NCBI RefSeq assembly: GCF_014639275.1
Contig: NZ_BMFW01000019.1
Coordinates: 1-64,000 of the forward strand
DNA from: Arthrobacter liuii
GTDB taxonomy: Bacteria; Actinomycetota; Actinomycetes; Actinomycetales; Micrococcaceae
Reading direction: 5' to 3'
Length of the DNA stretch: 64,000 nucleotides
A program made the translations under genes and the position numbers. Numbering within the stretch: the stretch's first letter is position 1; every line of letters begins with the position of its first letter. The notes beneath the pieces were generated by a model that worked only from the letters and a program-made list of their open reading frames with translations, was not told the DNA's origin and did no database searches. Shown piece after piece: positions 31,884 through 40,014 of this stretch.

Positions 31884-32384
31884 ATGAATCAGGCCAGCAT
31901 CCGCCAATACCAGGAATCGGTCACCGTCAAAGCCTCAGCCGAGGCGCTCTACGATTTGGTCTCCGACATCACCCGCACCGGTGAGTGGAGCCCCGTTTGC
32001 ACGTCGTGTTGGTGGGACGACGAGGACAGCTCAGGCCGGGTGGGTGCTTGGTTCACCGGGCGCAACGAGCTACCGAACCGGACCTGGGAGACCCGGTCGC
32101 AGGTGGTGGCCGCCGAGCGCGGCCGCGAGTTTGCCTGGGTGGTGGGCGGCAGGTTTGTCCGCTGGGGCTTCGCCCTCACCCCGGCAGACGCCGGAACCAT
32201 CCTGACCGAGTCCTGGGAATTCCTGCCGGAGGGAATAGCCATGTTCGAGGAGAAGTTCGGCGATGGGGCCGACGCACAGATCGCCGACCGCACCCAGCAG
32301 GCACTCGACGGCATTCCGAAAACGCTCGCCGCGATCAAGCGGATCGCCGAGTCCACCACTGCACACGAGGACGTCAGGTCCTAG
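31884..32384 (+). CDS. SRPBCC (polyketide cyclase/START-like) protein
   Basis: 166-residue protein with the Bet v 1-like hydrophobic pocket. SVTVKASAEALYDLVSDIT, TGEWSPVC, and TILTESWEFLPEGIAMFEEK are family features. ATG 31884 with AAGGA 6 bp upstream. It is probably co-transcribed with the DsbA-like gene, and the C-terminal 55 residues are duplicated in the scar at 4449-4608. SRPBCC members bind lipids or aromatics, or act in polyketide cyclisation; no specific function can be given. Confidence 0.85.
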   Translation: MNQASIRQYQESVTVKASAEALYDLVSDITRTGEWSPVCTSCWWDDEDSSGRVGAWFTGRNELPNRTWETRSQVVAAERGREFAWVVGGRFVRWGFALTPADAGTILTESWEFLPEGIAMFEEKFGDGADAQIADRTQQALDGIPKTLAAIKRIAESTTAHEDVRS

Positions 32385-32407
32385 GACTGGACCAGCATGG
32401 GGCAGCG

Positions 32408-32437
32408 CCCCGGCGGCAGCCTGCGCTGCCGCCGGGG
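32408..32437 (+). terminator. GC hairpin after the SRPBCC gene
   Basis: CCCCGGCGGCAG (32408-32419) and CTGCCGCCGGGG (32426-32437) are perfect 12-bp arms; the T run is weak. Confidence 0.65.
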
Positions 32438-32490
32438 CCGTAGCCTTACTTGACGGCGAGCTCCCCGAGCTCAGACCACCACCTACGGCT

Positions 32491-32552
32491 TGGTCATCGC
32501 GGAACGCCTCGATCAGGACGTAGGTGGTGGGGCCCGCCAGGGAGCGCGCCCA
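32491..32552 (-). pseudogene. Second ABM-gene remnant abutting the adh stop
   Basis: The minus strand reads WARSLAGPTTYVLIEAFRDD, the same core as the fragment at 12015-12096 (WARTLADPNTDILIEAFRGD), with about 85 percent DNA identity over 60 bp. It starts at the base after the alcohol dehydrogenase stop and lacks the N-terminal half of the gene. A neighbouring gene fusion or deletion removed the rest. Confidence 0.6.
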
Positions 32553-33587
32553 TCAGGGCACCAGGATGGCCCGGCCGCGGACCTTGCCCGCATCCAGGTC
32601 GCTGATGGCCTGCTGGAAATCATCCAGCTTGTACTTCTGGGTATGCAGCGTCACCGCGCCCCGTGCGGCCAGCGCCATCAGGTCCTGCAGGTCGTTATAG
32701 GACCCCACGAGGTTGCCGATGATGTTGATTTCCGAGGAGATGATGTCGATAGTCGGCACACTGATGTTCTCGCCGTAGCCCACCACGAAGTAGTCACCGG
32801 CCCGGCGCAGCATGGCGATCCCTTCGGACGTGGCCCCGCCCTCGCCCACAAAGTCGATCAGCACCTCCGCACCGTGGCCGCCGGTCAGGGCCAGCACCTG
32901 GTCCACCTGGCTGCCGTCCGCCACCACGCCTTCGTCCGCGCCGATGGACTTGGCCAGCTCCAGTGCGGCAGGGTTGCGGTCCACCACCACGATCCGGCTG
33001 GGCGTGAGGGCCTTCAGCACCTGAATGCCGATGTGCCCGAGGCCGCCGGCTCCGATCACCACACAGGTGTCCCGCGGCGTCAGCCGCTTCGCCGCCTTCG
33101 CCGCAGCGTGGTAGGCGGTCAGGCCGGCATCGGCAAGGGCAGCCACGTCTGCAGGCTCGAGTGCGTCGTCGATCTTCACCACGGACCGGGCCGAGGTCAG
33201 CAGGTACTCAGCGTACCCGCCGTGGGTGTCGATGCCCGGGAACCTGCTGTTTTCGCAGTGCACGTCGTCGCCGGAGCGGCACGCGCGGCACAGGCCGCAG
33301 GTAATCAGCGGGTGCAGGATGACCTTGTCGCCCTCCTTGACGTTGGTGACGGCGCTGCCCACGGCGTGCACCCATCCCGCGTTCTCATGGCCGATCGTGT
33401 AGGGCAGCTGCACCTGGGACTTCTCCGCCCACTGGCCCTCCAGGATGTGCAGGTCCGTCCGGCACACGCCGGCACCCCCGATCTTGACCACCACGTCCCA
33501 GGGGCCAGCGGCTTCCGGGACGGGCGCCTCGGTCATTTTCAGGCCTTCGTGGTAGCCGACCACCTGGACGGCGCGCATGGTGTTCAT
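32553..33587 (-). CDS. NAD-dependent Zn alcohol dehydrogenase
   Basis: 344-residue medium-chain dehydrogenase. CRTDLHILEGQW holds the catalytic Zn Cys, GHENAGWVHAVG the GHE signature, CGLCRACRSGDDVHC the structural Zn Cys cluster, and GAGGLGHIGIQVLKAL the NAD loop. Such enzymes oxidise secondary alcohols (propan-2-ol) in propane-oxidising actinobacteria. It overlaps the DUF59 gene by 4 bp and is last in a three-gene operon. The ATG at 33587 follows GGAG. Its 3' end abuts an ABM remnant. Confidence 0.9.
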   Translation of the reverse strand: MNTMRAVQVVGYHEGLKMTEAPVPEAAGPWDVVVKIGGAGVCRTDLHILEGQWAEKSQVQLPYTIGHENAGWVHAVGSAVTNVKEGDKVILHPLITCGLCRACRSGDDVHCENSRFPGIDTHGGYAEYLLTSARSVVKIDDALEPADVAALADAGLTAYHAAAKAAKRLTPRDTCVVIGAGGLGHIGIQVLKALTPSRIVVVDRNPAALELAKSIGADEGVVADGSQVDQVLALTGGHGAEVLIDFVGEGGATSEGIAMLRRAGDYFVVGYGENISVPTIDIISSEINIIGNLVGSYNDLQDLMALAARGAVTLHTQKYKLDDFQQAISDLDAGKVRGRAILVP

Positions 33588-34393
33588 GGGTGGTTCTCCT
33601 TGACTGTGAACGGAAGTTGGTGGTGATGGTCAGCCGGCTCAGCCCCTTCAGGCCGGTCCGCCTGGTCAGCGCCCGAGCCCTCGTAGCGGGTGCGCAGCAG
33701 CCCCCGGCAGAAGTGGGCGTTGCCGTCGATCGATATGCGCGTCGAACGCGCCCGCCGCAGCGCCACGGGCACGTGCTCCGCGGGGTAGGGAATGCCGTCA
33801 TGGTCAACGAGTACGACGGCGGCAGGCGCCGTGGGCAGCCCAAGCGCCATCCGCCGTCGTACTAAAGCATCCTTGGTCCGCCCCGCCGGCAGGTCACCCA
33901 GCAGCACCGTCCCCACGTTCGCTTCGGTGAGCGCGGGATCGGCGCGCAGCAGTTCGGTCAGGCAGCGTTCCATGGCAGCGGTGTGCGCCTTCCGGCGGAA
34001 CATCAGGCGCAGCTCGTCCAGGCTGTCCTCGGCCTCGTGGCCAAAGGTGCCCCGGTAGCCGGCATCCGCCGCAAGGCCGGCATTGATCAGGGCGGAGTCG
34101 TGGTGGTCATCGAGCTCCACCACCACCGTTCCCACCCCGGGCAGCGCCGAGATGGCGTCCTTGCTGTCCGACGCCATCAGGTAGGCGAAGTTCGGAGAGC
34201 AGAAGGAGGTGGGCAGGCGCAGGTGCACGGTCACCTCGGCACCCGGGGCAGCACCTGCGACTTCAATGGAACGGACGAAACCCAGATCCGTGATGGGCTC
34301 ATCGAGCTCCGGATCCAGCACGGCGTCCAGTGCCCGCCGGACGGCCTGCACCGCCACACTCCGGACGGTGTGTTCAACCAGTGCCGCTGTCAC
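33584..34393 (-). CDS. DUF59 / iron-sulfur assembly-like (MIP18 type) protein
   Basis: 269-residue protein. The first 100 residues have the MIP18/PaaD fold: DAVLDPELDEPITDLGFVRS, VTVHLRLPTSFCSPNFAYLM with a conserved Cys. The remaining 170 residues (DSLDELRLMFRRKAHTAAME onward) occur in members encoded next to soluble diiron monooxygenases. GTG at 34393 overlaps the amidohydrolase stop (GTGA) and the stop overlaps adh (ATGA). May help mature a metal centre. Its usual monooxygenase partner is not in this window. Confidence 0.8.
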   Translation of the reverse strand: MTAALVEHTVRSVAVQAVRRALDAVLDPELDEPITDLGFVRSIEVAGAAPGAEVTVHLRLPTSFCSPNFAYLMASDSKDAISALPGVGTVVVELDDHHDSALINAGLAADAGYRGTFGHEAEDSLDELRLMFRRKAHTAAMERCLTELLRADPALTEANVGTVLLGDLPAGRTKDALVRRRMALGLPTAPAAVVLVDHDGIPYPAEHVPVALRRARSTRISIDGNAHFCRGLLRTRYEGSGADQADRPEGAEPADHHHQLPFTVKENHP

Positions 34394-35436
34394 GCCGCGC
34401 CTGCAATGTCCGCCCGCTCCGGCTGGCGCGGGCCCGTGGCCGTTTCGTCGGCGTCCGGCAGCTGGAGCCCGGCCGGCACCGGGATGCCGTACATCTTCGC
34501 GGCGTTCAGCCCCAGGATCTTCTTCTTCTGGTCGGTGGTGATCGGAGCGTACTCGGTCATGTCCTCCGGGATCTGGAAGTCCACGAACCGCTCCACCAGC
34601 CAGCGCGGGGTCCACAGGGCGTAGTCGCTGGAGAAAAAGATGCGGTCCTCGCCGATCCAGTAGATGAGCTCGCCGATGATTTGCGCGAAGTAGCGCGGCC
34701 GGGTATGCATGAACGGCATGGCCACGGCCAGGCCGCCGTAAACGTTGGGTTCCTGGGTGGCGATCCAGCAGAAATCCTCCAGCCGCGGCAGGCCGACGTG
34801 CTCCACGATGAAGTTCAGGTCGGTGAAATCGGACGCCACGTGGTCCACGTCGGACACGTCAAAACTGTCGCGGTCCAGGGGCCGGATGGTGGGGCCCTTG
34901 TGGACGTGGATGTTCTTGATGCCGAGTTTGCGGCACTCCTCGAAGTACCTGAAGGCCCAAGGATCGGAGAGCTTGTAGCCGCGGGATTCACCGTGCCATT
35001 CGGCGGTGTAGAGCTTGACCCCGGTGAACTTCATCTTCTCGTGGTCCGCGCGCAGCCTGTCCAGGCCGCGTTCGCCGTCGCGCGGATCAAAGCAGTGGTT
35101 GTAGGTGAGCTTGTCCGGGTTCGCCGCAGCCAGCTCGTAGGCTTCCTTCGTCTGTCCGAAACCGTTCCGGTAGAACTCGCCGAGGTACGCCGGCTGGAAG
35201 ATGGCGTGGTCCACGTAGCCGTCCTCGAAGAGGTCCTTCATCAGGCGCTCGCCGCCCTGGTACAGGTATTCCTCGTAGGTCCACAGCTCCTCCTCGGGGG
35301 AGAGGTTGCGGTGGTAGTCGTAGAAGCAATCGATGAACTGCTTGCCGTGAACGTTGCGCTGGTTCTCGGGACGGGCATCCCACAAGGCAATGTGGGCGTC
35401 AACGATGAAGTAGTTCTCGCCGTCTTTGCTGTACAT
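34390..35436 (-). CDS. Amidohydrolase of the propane-monooxygenase-associated group
   Basis: 348-residue amidohydrolase-2 TIM barrel. VDAHIALWDARPENQ holds the first metal-ligand region; HVHKG, EHVGLPRLED and SSDYALWTPRW supply others, though the first motif is HxA rather than HxH. In Mycobacterium, Rhodococcus and Gordonia a protein of this type (PrmE/MimE region) follows soluble propane/phenol monooxygenase genes and is needed for their activity. First of three genes with 4-bp overlaps; ATG 35436 follows GGAGGAG. Its job in the absence of a monooxygenase is unclear. Confidence 0.82.
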   Translation of the reverse strand: MYSKDGENYFIVDAHIALWDARPENQRNVHGKQFIDCFYDYHRNLSPEEELWTYEEYLYQGGERLMKDLFEDGYVDHAIFQPAYLGEFYRNGFGQTKEAYELAAANPDKLTYNHCFDPRDGERGLDRLRADHEKMKFTGVKLYTAEWHGESRGYKLSDPWAFRYFEECRKLGIKNIHVHKGPTIRPLDRDSFDVSDVDHVASDFTDLNFIVEHVGLPRLEDFCWIATQEPNVYGGLAVAMPFMHTRPRYFAQIIGELIYWIGEDRIFFSSDYALWTPRWLVERFVDFQIPEDMTEYAPITTDQKKKILGLNAAKMYGIPVPAGLQLPDADETATGPRQPERADIAGAA

Positions 35437-35450
35437 GTTGTTCTCCTCCC

Positions 35451-35533
35451 CGCGACTGCCATAGTCGCGACACCATCGAGGCTAGGGCGGACCGGCGCGT
35501 GTGAACATGTGACCGGTGTCTCATTTTGAGACA
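35451..35533. promoter_or_regulatory. Divergent control region with two inverted repeats
   Basis: CGCGACT-GCCAT-AGTCGCG (35451-35469) lies 14 bp before the amidohydrolase start, within its leader. TGTCTCA-TTT-TGAGACA (35517-35533) is a perfect 7+3+7 palindrome, 65 bp upstream of the activator gene. The second has the form expected of a binding site for a Fis-type dimer. Confidence 0.7.
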
Positions 35534-35598
35534 GTTGGGGGTCGCCCTCCCGGACGTGGCGACGTACCCTCGAAACAGGCAGGACAAGGAGGGCGGCA

Positions 35599-37083
35599 AT
35601 GGTGCCGAATGGGAACGTGCCTGTTCCGCGGCCGGACAGCGGCGAGCCTGCGGTTGCCACGCGGCGCCTTCTCGCTTCGTGGCAGCGGAGCGAGGACTAC
35701 GGCGTGTCAGCGGAGGAAGTTGACCCGGTCTGGGCCGGGACCGTGGACGGAGACTCGCTGTTCTACCAGTGCGGGCAGGAGGTGCTCACCGGCCTGCACC
35801 AGACCCTCGCCAACGAGCCCCTGAGCCTCATGCTCACCGACGCCGACGGGCTGGTGCTCAACCGCTTCAGCGGCGACACGTCCCTGCTGCGGGCGCTGGA
35901 CAAGGTGCACCTGGCTCCCGGCTTCGCATTCTCCGAGCGGGAGGCGGGAACCACAGGACTCGGCCTGGCCCTGGCCGACCGCACACCCAGCCTGGTCCGC
36001 GCGGAGGAACACTACAGCGCCAGCCTGCGCACCTACACCTGCGCCGCCGTGCCGGTGCTTGATCCCCTGAGCGGACGGCTTGAGGGCAGCGTCAACATCA
36101 CCACCTGGTCCAAGTCCTCCCCGGAGCTGCTGCTGGCGTTGGCCCAGTCCGCGGCGAACACCACCTCCGCCCTGATGCTCGCCAAATCCCGGGGCCGCCG
36201 GCCCAAACCCGGGCCGAGGGGCGGGGTGTTTCGTGTGCAGCGGGGCCGGCTGGAGCCCGGGTCCGGCACACTGCGCGCCATGTCCCGGCCATGGACCGAG
36301 GCCCTGGACAGCGCTGCTGCGGCGCTGGTTTCCGGCAGGGTGGCGGCCGCCGTCGGAGAACCGGGGACCGGGCGTGCCACCCTGCTGGGCCAGGCCATCC
36401 GACAGGCGCACCCCGGCAGCCGCATCCTCTGCGCAGCCGTTCCCGCACCCCAGGATGTGGAGGCTTGGCTGTCGCTGTGGACGCCGGAGCTGGCCAAGCC
36501 CCATACCGCGGTCATCGTGGAAAACGTCGACCTCCTCCCCGCCTGGGCCGCCCAGGAGCTCAGTGCCCGGGTGGTCAGCTCGCGGGGCCCGGGACCGAAC
36601 GGCCATCCCGCTCCCGTGACCTGCGCCGTGACAGCCGAGGAGCTCACTGCCATTCCGGCCCCGCTGGCGGCATTGGTGGAGACGGTGGTGCCGGTGCCCG
36701 CGCTGCGCGACCGGAGCGCCGATGTGATGCCCCTTGCCCGGTACGCCGCCCGCCAGGCGCGCATGCGGGAGGTCGATTTCACGCCTGCTGCCGAACACGC
36801 GCTGACTGCGTATGGATGGCCCGGCAACATCGACGAGCTATTCGGTATGGTCCAGGACGCGGCCCTGCGCACGGAGTCCATCGATGTGCGGCACCTGCCG
36901 GCAGCGCTGATCGGCCGCACCGGGCCCAGGCTGACACGGATCGAGGCCGTTGAGAGGGATGAGATTGCCAGATGCCTGTCCCGACCGGGAACAACTGTGG
37001 CCGCCGCCGCGGCGGAACTGGGGATCAGCCGGGCCACGATCTACCGGCGCATGGCCCGGCTGGGAATTACGGCTCCGAAGTAG
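35599..37083 (+). CDS. GAF-Fis transcriptional activator with a degenerate AAA+ domain (AcoR/MimR type)
   Basis: 494-residue regulator divergent from the adh operon. A GAF-like sensor (residues about 60-190: LSLMLTDADGLVLNRF, AGTTGLGLALADRTP), then a degenerate AAA+ domain (GEPGTGRATLLGQA with Arg for the Walker Lys; VIVENVDLLPA with no DE pair), and a C-terminal Fis helix-turn-helix (AAELGISRATIYRRMARLGI). The GAFTGA loop that contacts sigma-54 is absent, as expected in actinobacteria, so it should act with a sigma-70-type factor. ATG follows AAGGAGG by 6 bp. Its C-terminal 16 codons recur in the debris at 12130. Confidence 0.9.
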   Translation: MVPNGNVPVPRPDSGEPAVATRRLLASWQRSEDYGVSAEEVDPVWAGTVDGDSLFYQCGQEVLTGLHQTLANEPLSLMLTDADGLVLNRFSGDTSLLRALDKVHLAPGFAFSEREAGTTGLGLALADRTPSLVRAEEHYSASLRTYTCAAVPVLDPLSGRLEGSVNITTWSKSSPELLLALAQSAANTTSALMLAKSRGRRPKPGPRGGVFRVQRGRLEPGSGTLRAMSRPWTEALDSAAAALVSGRVAAAVGEPGTGRATLLGQAIRQAHPGSRILCAAVPAPQDVEAWLSLWTPELAKPHTAVIVENVDLLPAWAAQELSARVVSSRGPGPNGHPAPVTCAVTAEELTAIPAPLAALVETVVPVPALRDRSADVMPLARYAARQARMREVDFTPAAEHALTAYGWPGNIDELFGMVQDAALRTESIDVRHLPAALIGRTGPRLTRIEAVERDEIARCLSRPGTTVAAAAAELGISRATIYRRMARLGITAPK

Positions 37084-37224
37084 GCCTGGCCGCCGGCCGG
37101 GCGCGGGCTGCCCCGCTGGACAAAGGCCTGACTTTTGACCCTTGTTTTTGCTAATCCGCAAGGCCCTGACTAATGGGAGGAGCGGAATCCGGCCGCCCCA
37201 TTTTCGTCCCGAGGGAGAAAGACC

Positions 37225-37515
37225 ATGTTCGCCAGAATCAGCACCTACCAGACCGGCCCCGAAACCCGCAGGGACAATCCCACCGACGACGTGGTCAACA
37301 GCGTGCTCCAGCTTCCGGGATGTAAAGGCGTCTACTACTTGAACGGGAAGGGGACGGACAACGCCCTGTCCATCACGCTTTGGGATACCGAGGAAGCGAT
37401 GGTGGCCAGCCGGCAGGCAGCCAGCAGGATCCGGGAGGAGAGCAGCCAGGCGGACAGGACCCAGATCGTGTCCGTCGAGGAATTCGAAGTCACCGCCAGC
37501 AGTCTGAAGGATTGA
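37225..37515 (+). CDS. Small ABM-fold-like hypothetical protein
   Basis: 96-residue soluble protein. FARISTYQTGPETRRDNPTD, then PGCKGVYYLNGKGTDNALSI and LWDTEEAMVASRQAASRIREE resemble a dimeric ferredoxin-like (ABM/ferredoxin) fold. ATG follows GGGAGAAAGACC, an adequate site. Alone between the activator and a YciI gene. Function unknown. Confidence 0.7.
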   Translation: MFARISTYQTGPETRRDNPTDDVVNSVLQLPGCKGVYYLNGKGTDNALSITLWDTEEAMVASRQAASRIREESSQADRTQIVSVEEFEVTASSLKD

Positions 37516-37543
37516 GCCGCCGGCGCCCGGCGTTTGATGGGGC

Positions 37544-37846
37544 TTAGGGGTGAACGGGGGTGGCCGCTTCCTTTCCCAGGACCGTGGTCCACGGGCGGGC
37601 GGTCCATTGCGTCACCACGCCAGCGGTGACGTAGGGATCGGCGGCTGCAAAAGCCCTTGCGGCCTCGAGTGCGTTCTCGCCTGTGAAGATCAGCAACCCA
37701 GTGAAGGATCCGTCACCAATGGCTCCCCCGAGAAGCAGCTCGCCCCGCTCAACTGCTTCCCATCCCGCCTTGAGGTGGTCTGCGCGGTACTTTTCGCGGG
37801 TCTCGAGGTAGTTGTCCTCGTAGGTGTATTCGAGCACTGCGTGCAT
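37544..37846 (-). CDS. YciI-family protein
   Basis: 100-residue YciI/YCII-like protein. YEDNYLETREKYRADHLKAG and GELLLGGAIGDGSFTGLLIF, FAAADPYVTAGVVTQWTARP are the family's characteristic segments with the conserved His. Probably cytosolic; relatives have dehydrochlorinase-like or unknown activities. Ends 28 bp from the convergent small gene. Start with AAAAGGACGG upstream. Confidence 0.88.
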   Translation of the reverse strand: MHAVLEYTYEDNYLETREKYRADHLKAGWEAVERGELLLGGAIGDGSFTGLLIFTGENALEAARAFAAADPYVTAGVVTQWTARPWTTVLGKEAATPVHP

Positions 37847-37896
37847 GGCTGTCCGTCCTTTTCGTTTTAGGGCTTTCGCTCGTTGGTAGATGTAGC

Positions 37897-38559
37897 CTAC
37901 CCATCCGGCAGGAGGTTGGCCGCCAGCGTCCGGGCCATGAAACGCCCGAACCGGTCCGCACTCCAGGCGCGCTTGAGGACCAGGGTTTCGTAGAGCTCGG
38001 CCGAGGTGCTCATAAAGAAGACATCGGCCACCTCCTCCGCGGTGAGCCCGGTGCGCAGGAATTTCCGTCCGAGAACTTGGTGCGCGTTGTGCAGCATGCG
38101 CTGGTACCGCTCGCGGTCCACCTCGCGCAGGAGCGCGGCCATGTCCTGGTCCCCGCTGGCCGCGGCGTCCCTGATGAGGAGGTAGACGGGGGAGCCCAGC
38201 GGACTGACCTCGGCAATGAACCGGCCGAACTGCTCCATGAGTTCGCGCGGATCGGCGACCGTGGCCTGCGCTCGGTCCGACCGCTCTTCCGCCGGGGTGC
38301 CGCCGCCTCCCAGCAGGCTCTGCCCGTAGATGGCCCGTACCAGCCCCGGTTTCCCGCCGAACCCCTTGTATACGGACTCTTTGGAGACGCCGGCGGCGCG
38401 GGCGATGGCGGCAACGGTGGTCCGGCCGTAACCCTGGGCCAAAAACAAAGCACGCGACTGGTCCAGCACCCGCTTCCTGGACTCCTCAGCAGCCTCCTGC
38501 CGGCGGCGGGCGTCGTAACTGCGGGAGCGGGGCAGCGCATCATTGACCGCGGGTCCCAT
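37897..38559 (-). CDS. TetR-family transcriptional regulator
   Basis: 220-residue regulator. The helix-turn-helix is at residues about 25-70 (RKRVLDQSRALFLAQGYGRT, TVAAIARAAGVSKESVYKGF). The C-terminal ligand domain is variable. Divergent from the SnoaL-like/SDR pair; the palindrome at 38587-38602 lies between. Its effector is unknown. Confidence 0.9.
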   Translation of the reverse strand: MGPAVNDALPRSRSYDARRRQEAAEESRKRVLDQSRALFLAQGYGRTTVAAIARAAGVSKESVYKGFGGKPGLVRAIYGQSLLGGGGTPAEERSDRAQATVADPRELMEQFGRFIAEVSPLGSPVYLLIRDAAASGDQDMAALLREVDRERYQRMLHNAHQVLGRKFLRTGLTAEEVADVFFMSTSAELYETLVLKRAWSADRFGRFMARTLAANLLPDG

Positions 38560-38586
38560 CGGGCTTAAACTCCTTGTGTCAGTTGA

Positions 38587-38602
38587 ATACAGCTGACTGT
38601 AT
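38587..38602. promoter_or_regulatory. ATACAG-CTGA-CTGTAT operator (TetR)
   Basis: Perfect 6+4+6 inverted repeat 27 bp upstream of the TetR start and 56 bp upstream of the SnoaL-like gene. Typical size and place for a TetR operator controlling both directions. Confidence 0.75.
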
Positions 38603-38657
38603 CAAATTCAGCGCACCAGCCTATCCGCCTCCCGCGACGGAACCTAAGGAGCAGATC

Positions 38658-39107
38658 ATGGACGCATCAGGAATCGACCGCGTCCCCGATGGCCCGGTCC
38701 GGCGCATGCTCGCTGCGGCCGGCCGCCACGACCTTGAGGCCATGGTGGCCCAGTTCGCGGACGACTACCGGAACACCACCCCCGTCCATCCGGCCCGCAG
38801 CTTCACGGGCTCCGCCCAAGTCCGGAAGAACTGGACCGCACTCTTTGCCGGCCTGCCGGACCTCACCCTCACCGTCCATGACGCGGCCACCGGACCGGAC
38901 GGCAAACTCTGGATGGAATGGAGCAACCACGGCACCCGTCCGGACGGATCCATGCAGCGTGCCGCAGGGGTGGCCATCTTCACCCTCCGCGACGATAAAA
39001 TCGCCGCGGCCCAGTTCTACCTTGAACCCGTGGACCAGGACTCCGGCGACGTCAACCAGGCTGTCAGCGAGGCAGTCCACGGGGCAGCCGGAGGTGACGG
39101 GCCATGA
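38658..39107 (+). CDS. SnoaL-like (NTF2-fold) protein
   Basis: 149-residue NTF2-fold protein. RRMLAAAGRHDLEAMVAQFA, TTPVHPARSFTGSAQVRKNW and FTLRDDKIAAAQFYLEP are typical of SnoaL-like enzymes or carriers. ATG 38658 follows AAGGAG by 7 bp. Its stop overlaps the SDR start by 4 bp. Could bind or isomerise a hydrophobic substrate for the neighbouring reductase. Confidence 0.82.
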   Translation: MDASGIDRVPDGPVRRMLAAAGRHDLEAMVAQFADDYRNTTPVHPARSFTGSAQVRKNWTALFAGLPDLTLTVHDAATGPDGKLWMEWSNHGTRPDGSMQRAAGVAIFTLRDDKIAAAQFYLEPVDQDSGDVNQAVSEAVHGAAGGDGP

Positions 39108-39994
39108 TCCTGGTGGTCGGCGGCACGGGCCGCCTTGGCCGCGCCGTGGTTCCGCTGCTCCGTGCCGCCGGACAGCAGGTCCGCATCATGGCCCGCGGCA
39201 AGTCCCAGGCTTTCGCCCAGAAGATGGGCGACGGCGTCGAACTCCTCCGCGGGGACCTCGGTTCTGACGCGGACTGCCGGCAGGCGGTGGCCGGCTGCAC
39301 GGAGGTGGTGTTGGCGGCCTCAGGGTTTGGGATCAAGGACTCCACCCCGGCCGCGGTTGACCGCGACGGCGCCATCCGGCTGGTGCGCGCGGCGGCCGCT
39401 GCCGGAGTGCGGCATGTGGTGATGATGTCCATGCACGGAGCCGCCGCCGACGGGCCCATCGATTTCCTGCGCTGCAAGGCCGCGGCCGAGGACGCCGTCC
39501 GCTCGTCCGGCATGGACTGGACCGTGGTCCGGATCGGAGCGCTGCTCGAACAGCGGCTCGAGAACATGACGGCACCGCTCACGTCGAAGGGCAAGGTGCC
39601 CGTGTTCGGCTCGGGATCGGCTCCGGTGACCTATACCTCGGTCGAGGACGCAGCCGCCGTCGTGGTCCGTGCCCTCCGTGACCCGGCGCTGCAGAACCGC
39701 CTCATCGAATGGGGCTCGCAGACGCTCACCGGCAACCAGTTGGCGGAGGCCGTGCTTGCCCGGGCCGGCCATGGGTCGGTGCAGCGGATCCCGGCGGCCG
39801 CGCTGCGTGTCCTGTCCGTGGCCGCCAGGCCGTTTTCACCGTTCCTTGCCAGGGTGGCAGGGGCAGGGGTCTGGGAAGGATCGGGGACAGCTGCTTTCGA
39901 CTTTGGCCCGGCGCGCGCCGAGTTTCCGGACATCCCCGTCACCGGGCTGCAGCAGGTCCTCGAGGCATCCGGCGCGCCGGGATCTTTGTCCTAG
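39104..39994 (+). CDS. NAD(P)-binding NmrA-like atypical SDR
   Basis: 296-residue cytosolic protein. ILVVGGTGRLGRAVVPLLRA is the Rossmann dinucleotide loop; VVLAASGFGIKDSTPAAVDR and GVRHVVMMSMHGAA are typical of atypical SDRs. No YxxxK triad of the classical kind is evident, so it may bind NAD(P)H as a sensor or act as a reductase. Translationally coupled to the SnoaL-like gene and controlled with it by the TetR operator. Confidence 0.85.
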   Translation: MILVVGGTGRLGRAVVPLLRAAGQQVRIMARGKSQAFAQKMGDGVELLRGDLGSDADCRQAVAGCTEVVLAASGFGIKDSTPAAVDRDGAIRLVRAAAAAGVRHVVMMSMHGAAADGPIDFLRCKAAAEDAVRSSGMDWTVVRIGALLEQRLENMTAPLTSKGKVPVFGSGSAPVTYTSVEDAAAVVVRALRDPALQNRLIEWGSQTLTGNQLAEAVLARAGHGSVQRIPAAALRVLSVAARPFSPFLARVAGAGVWEGSGTAAFDFGPARAEFPDIPVTGLQQVLEASGAPGSLS

Positions 39995-40014
39995 CCGCGT
40001 GCAACAATGACGCC

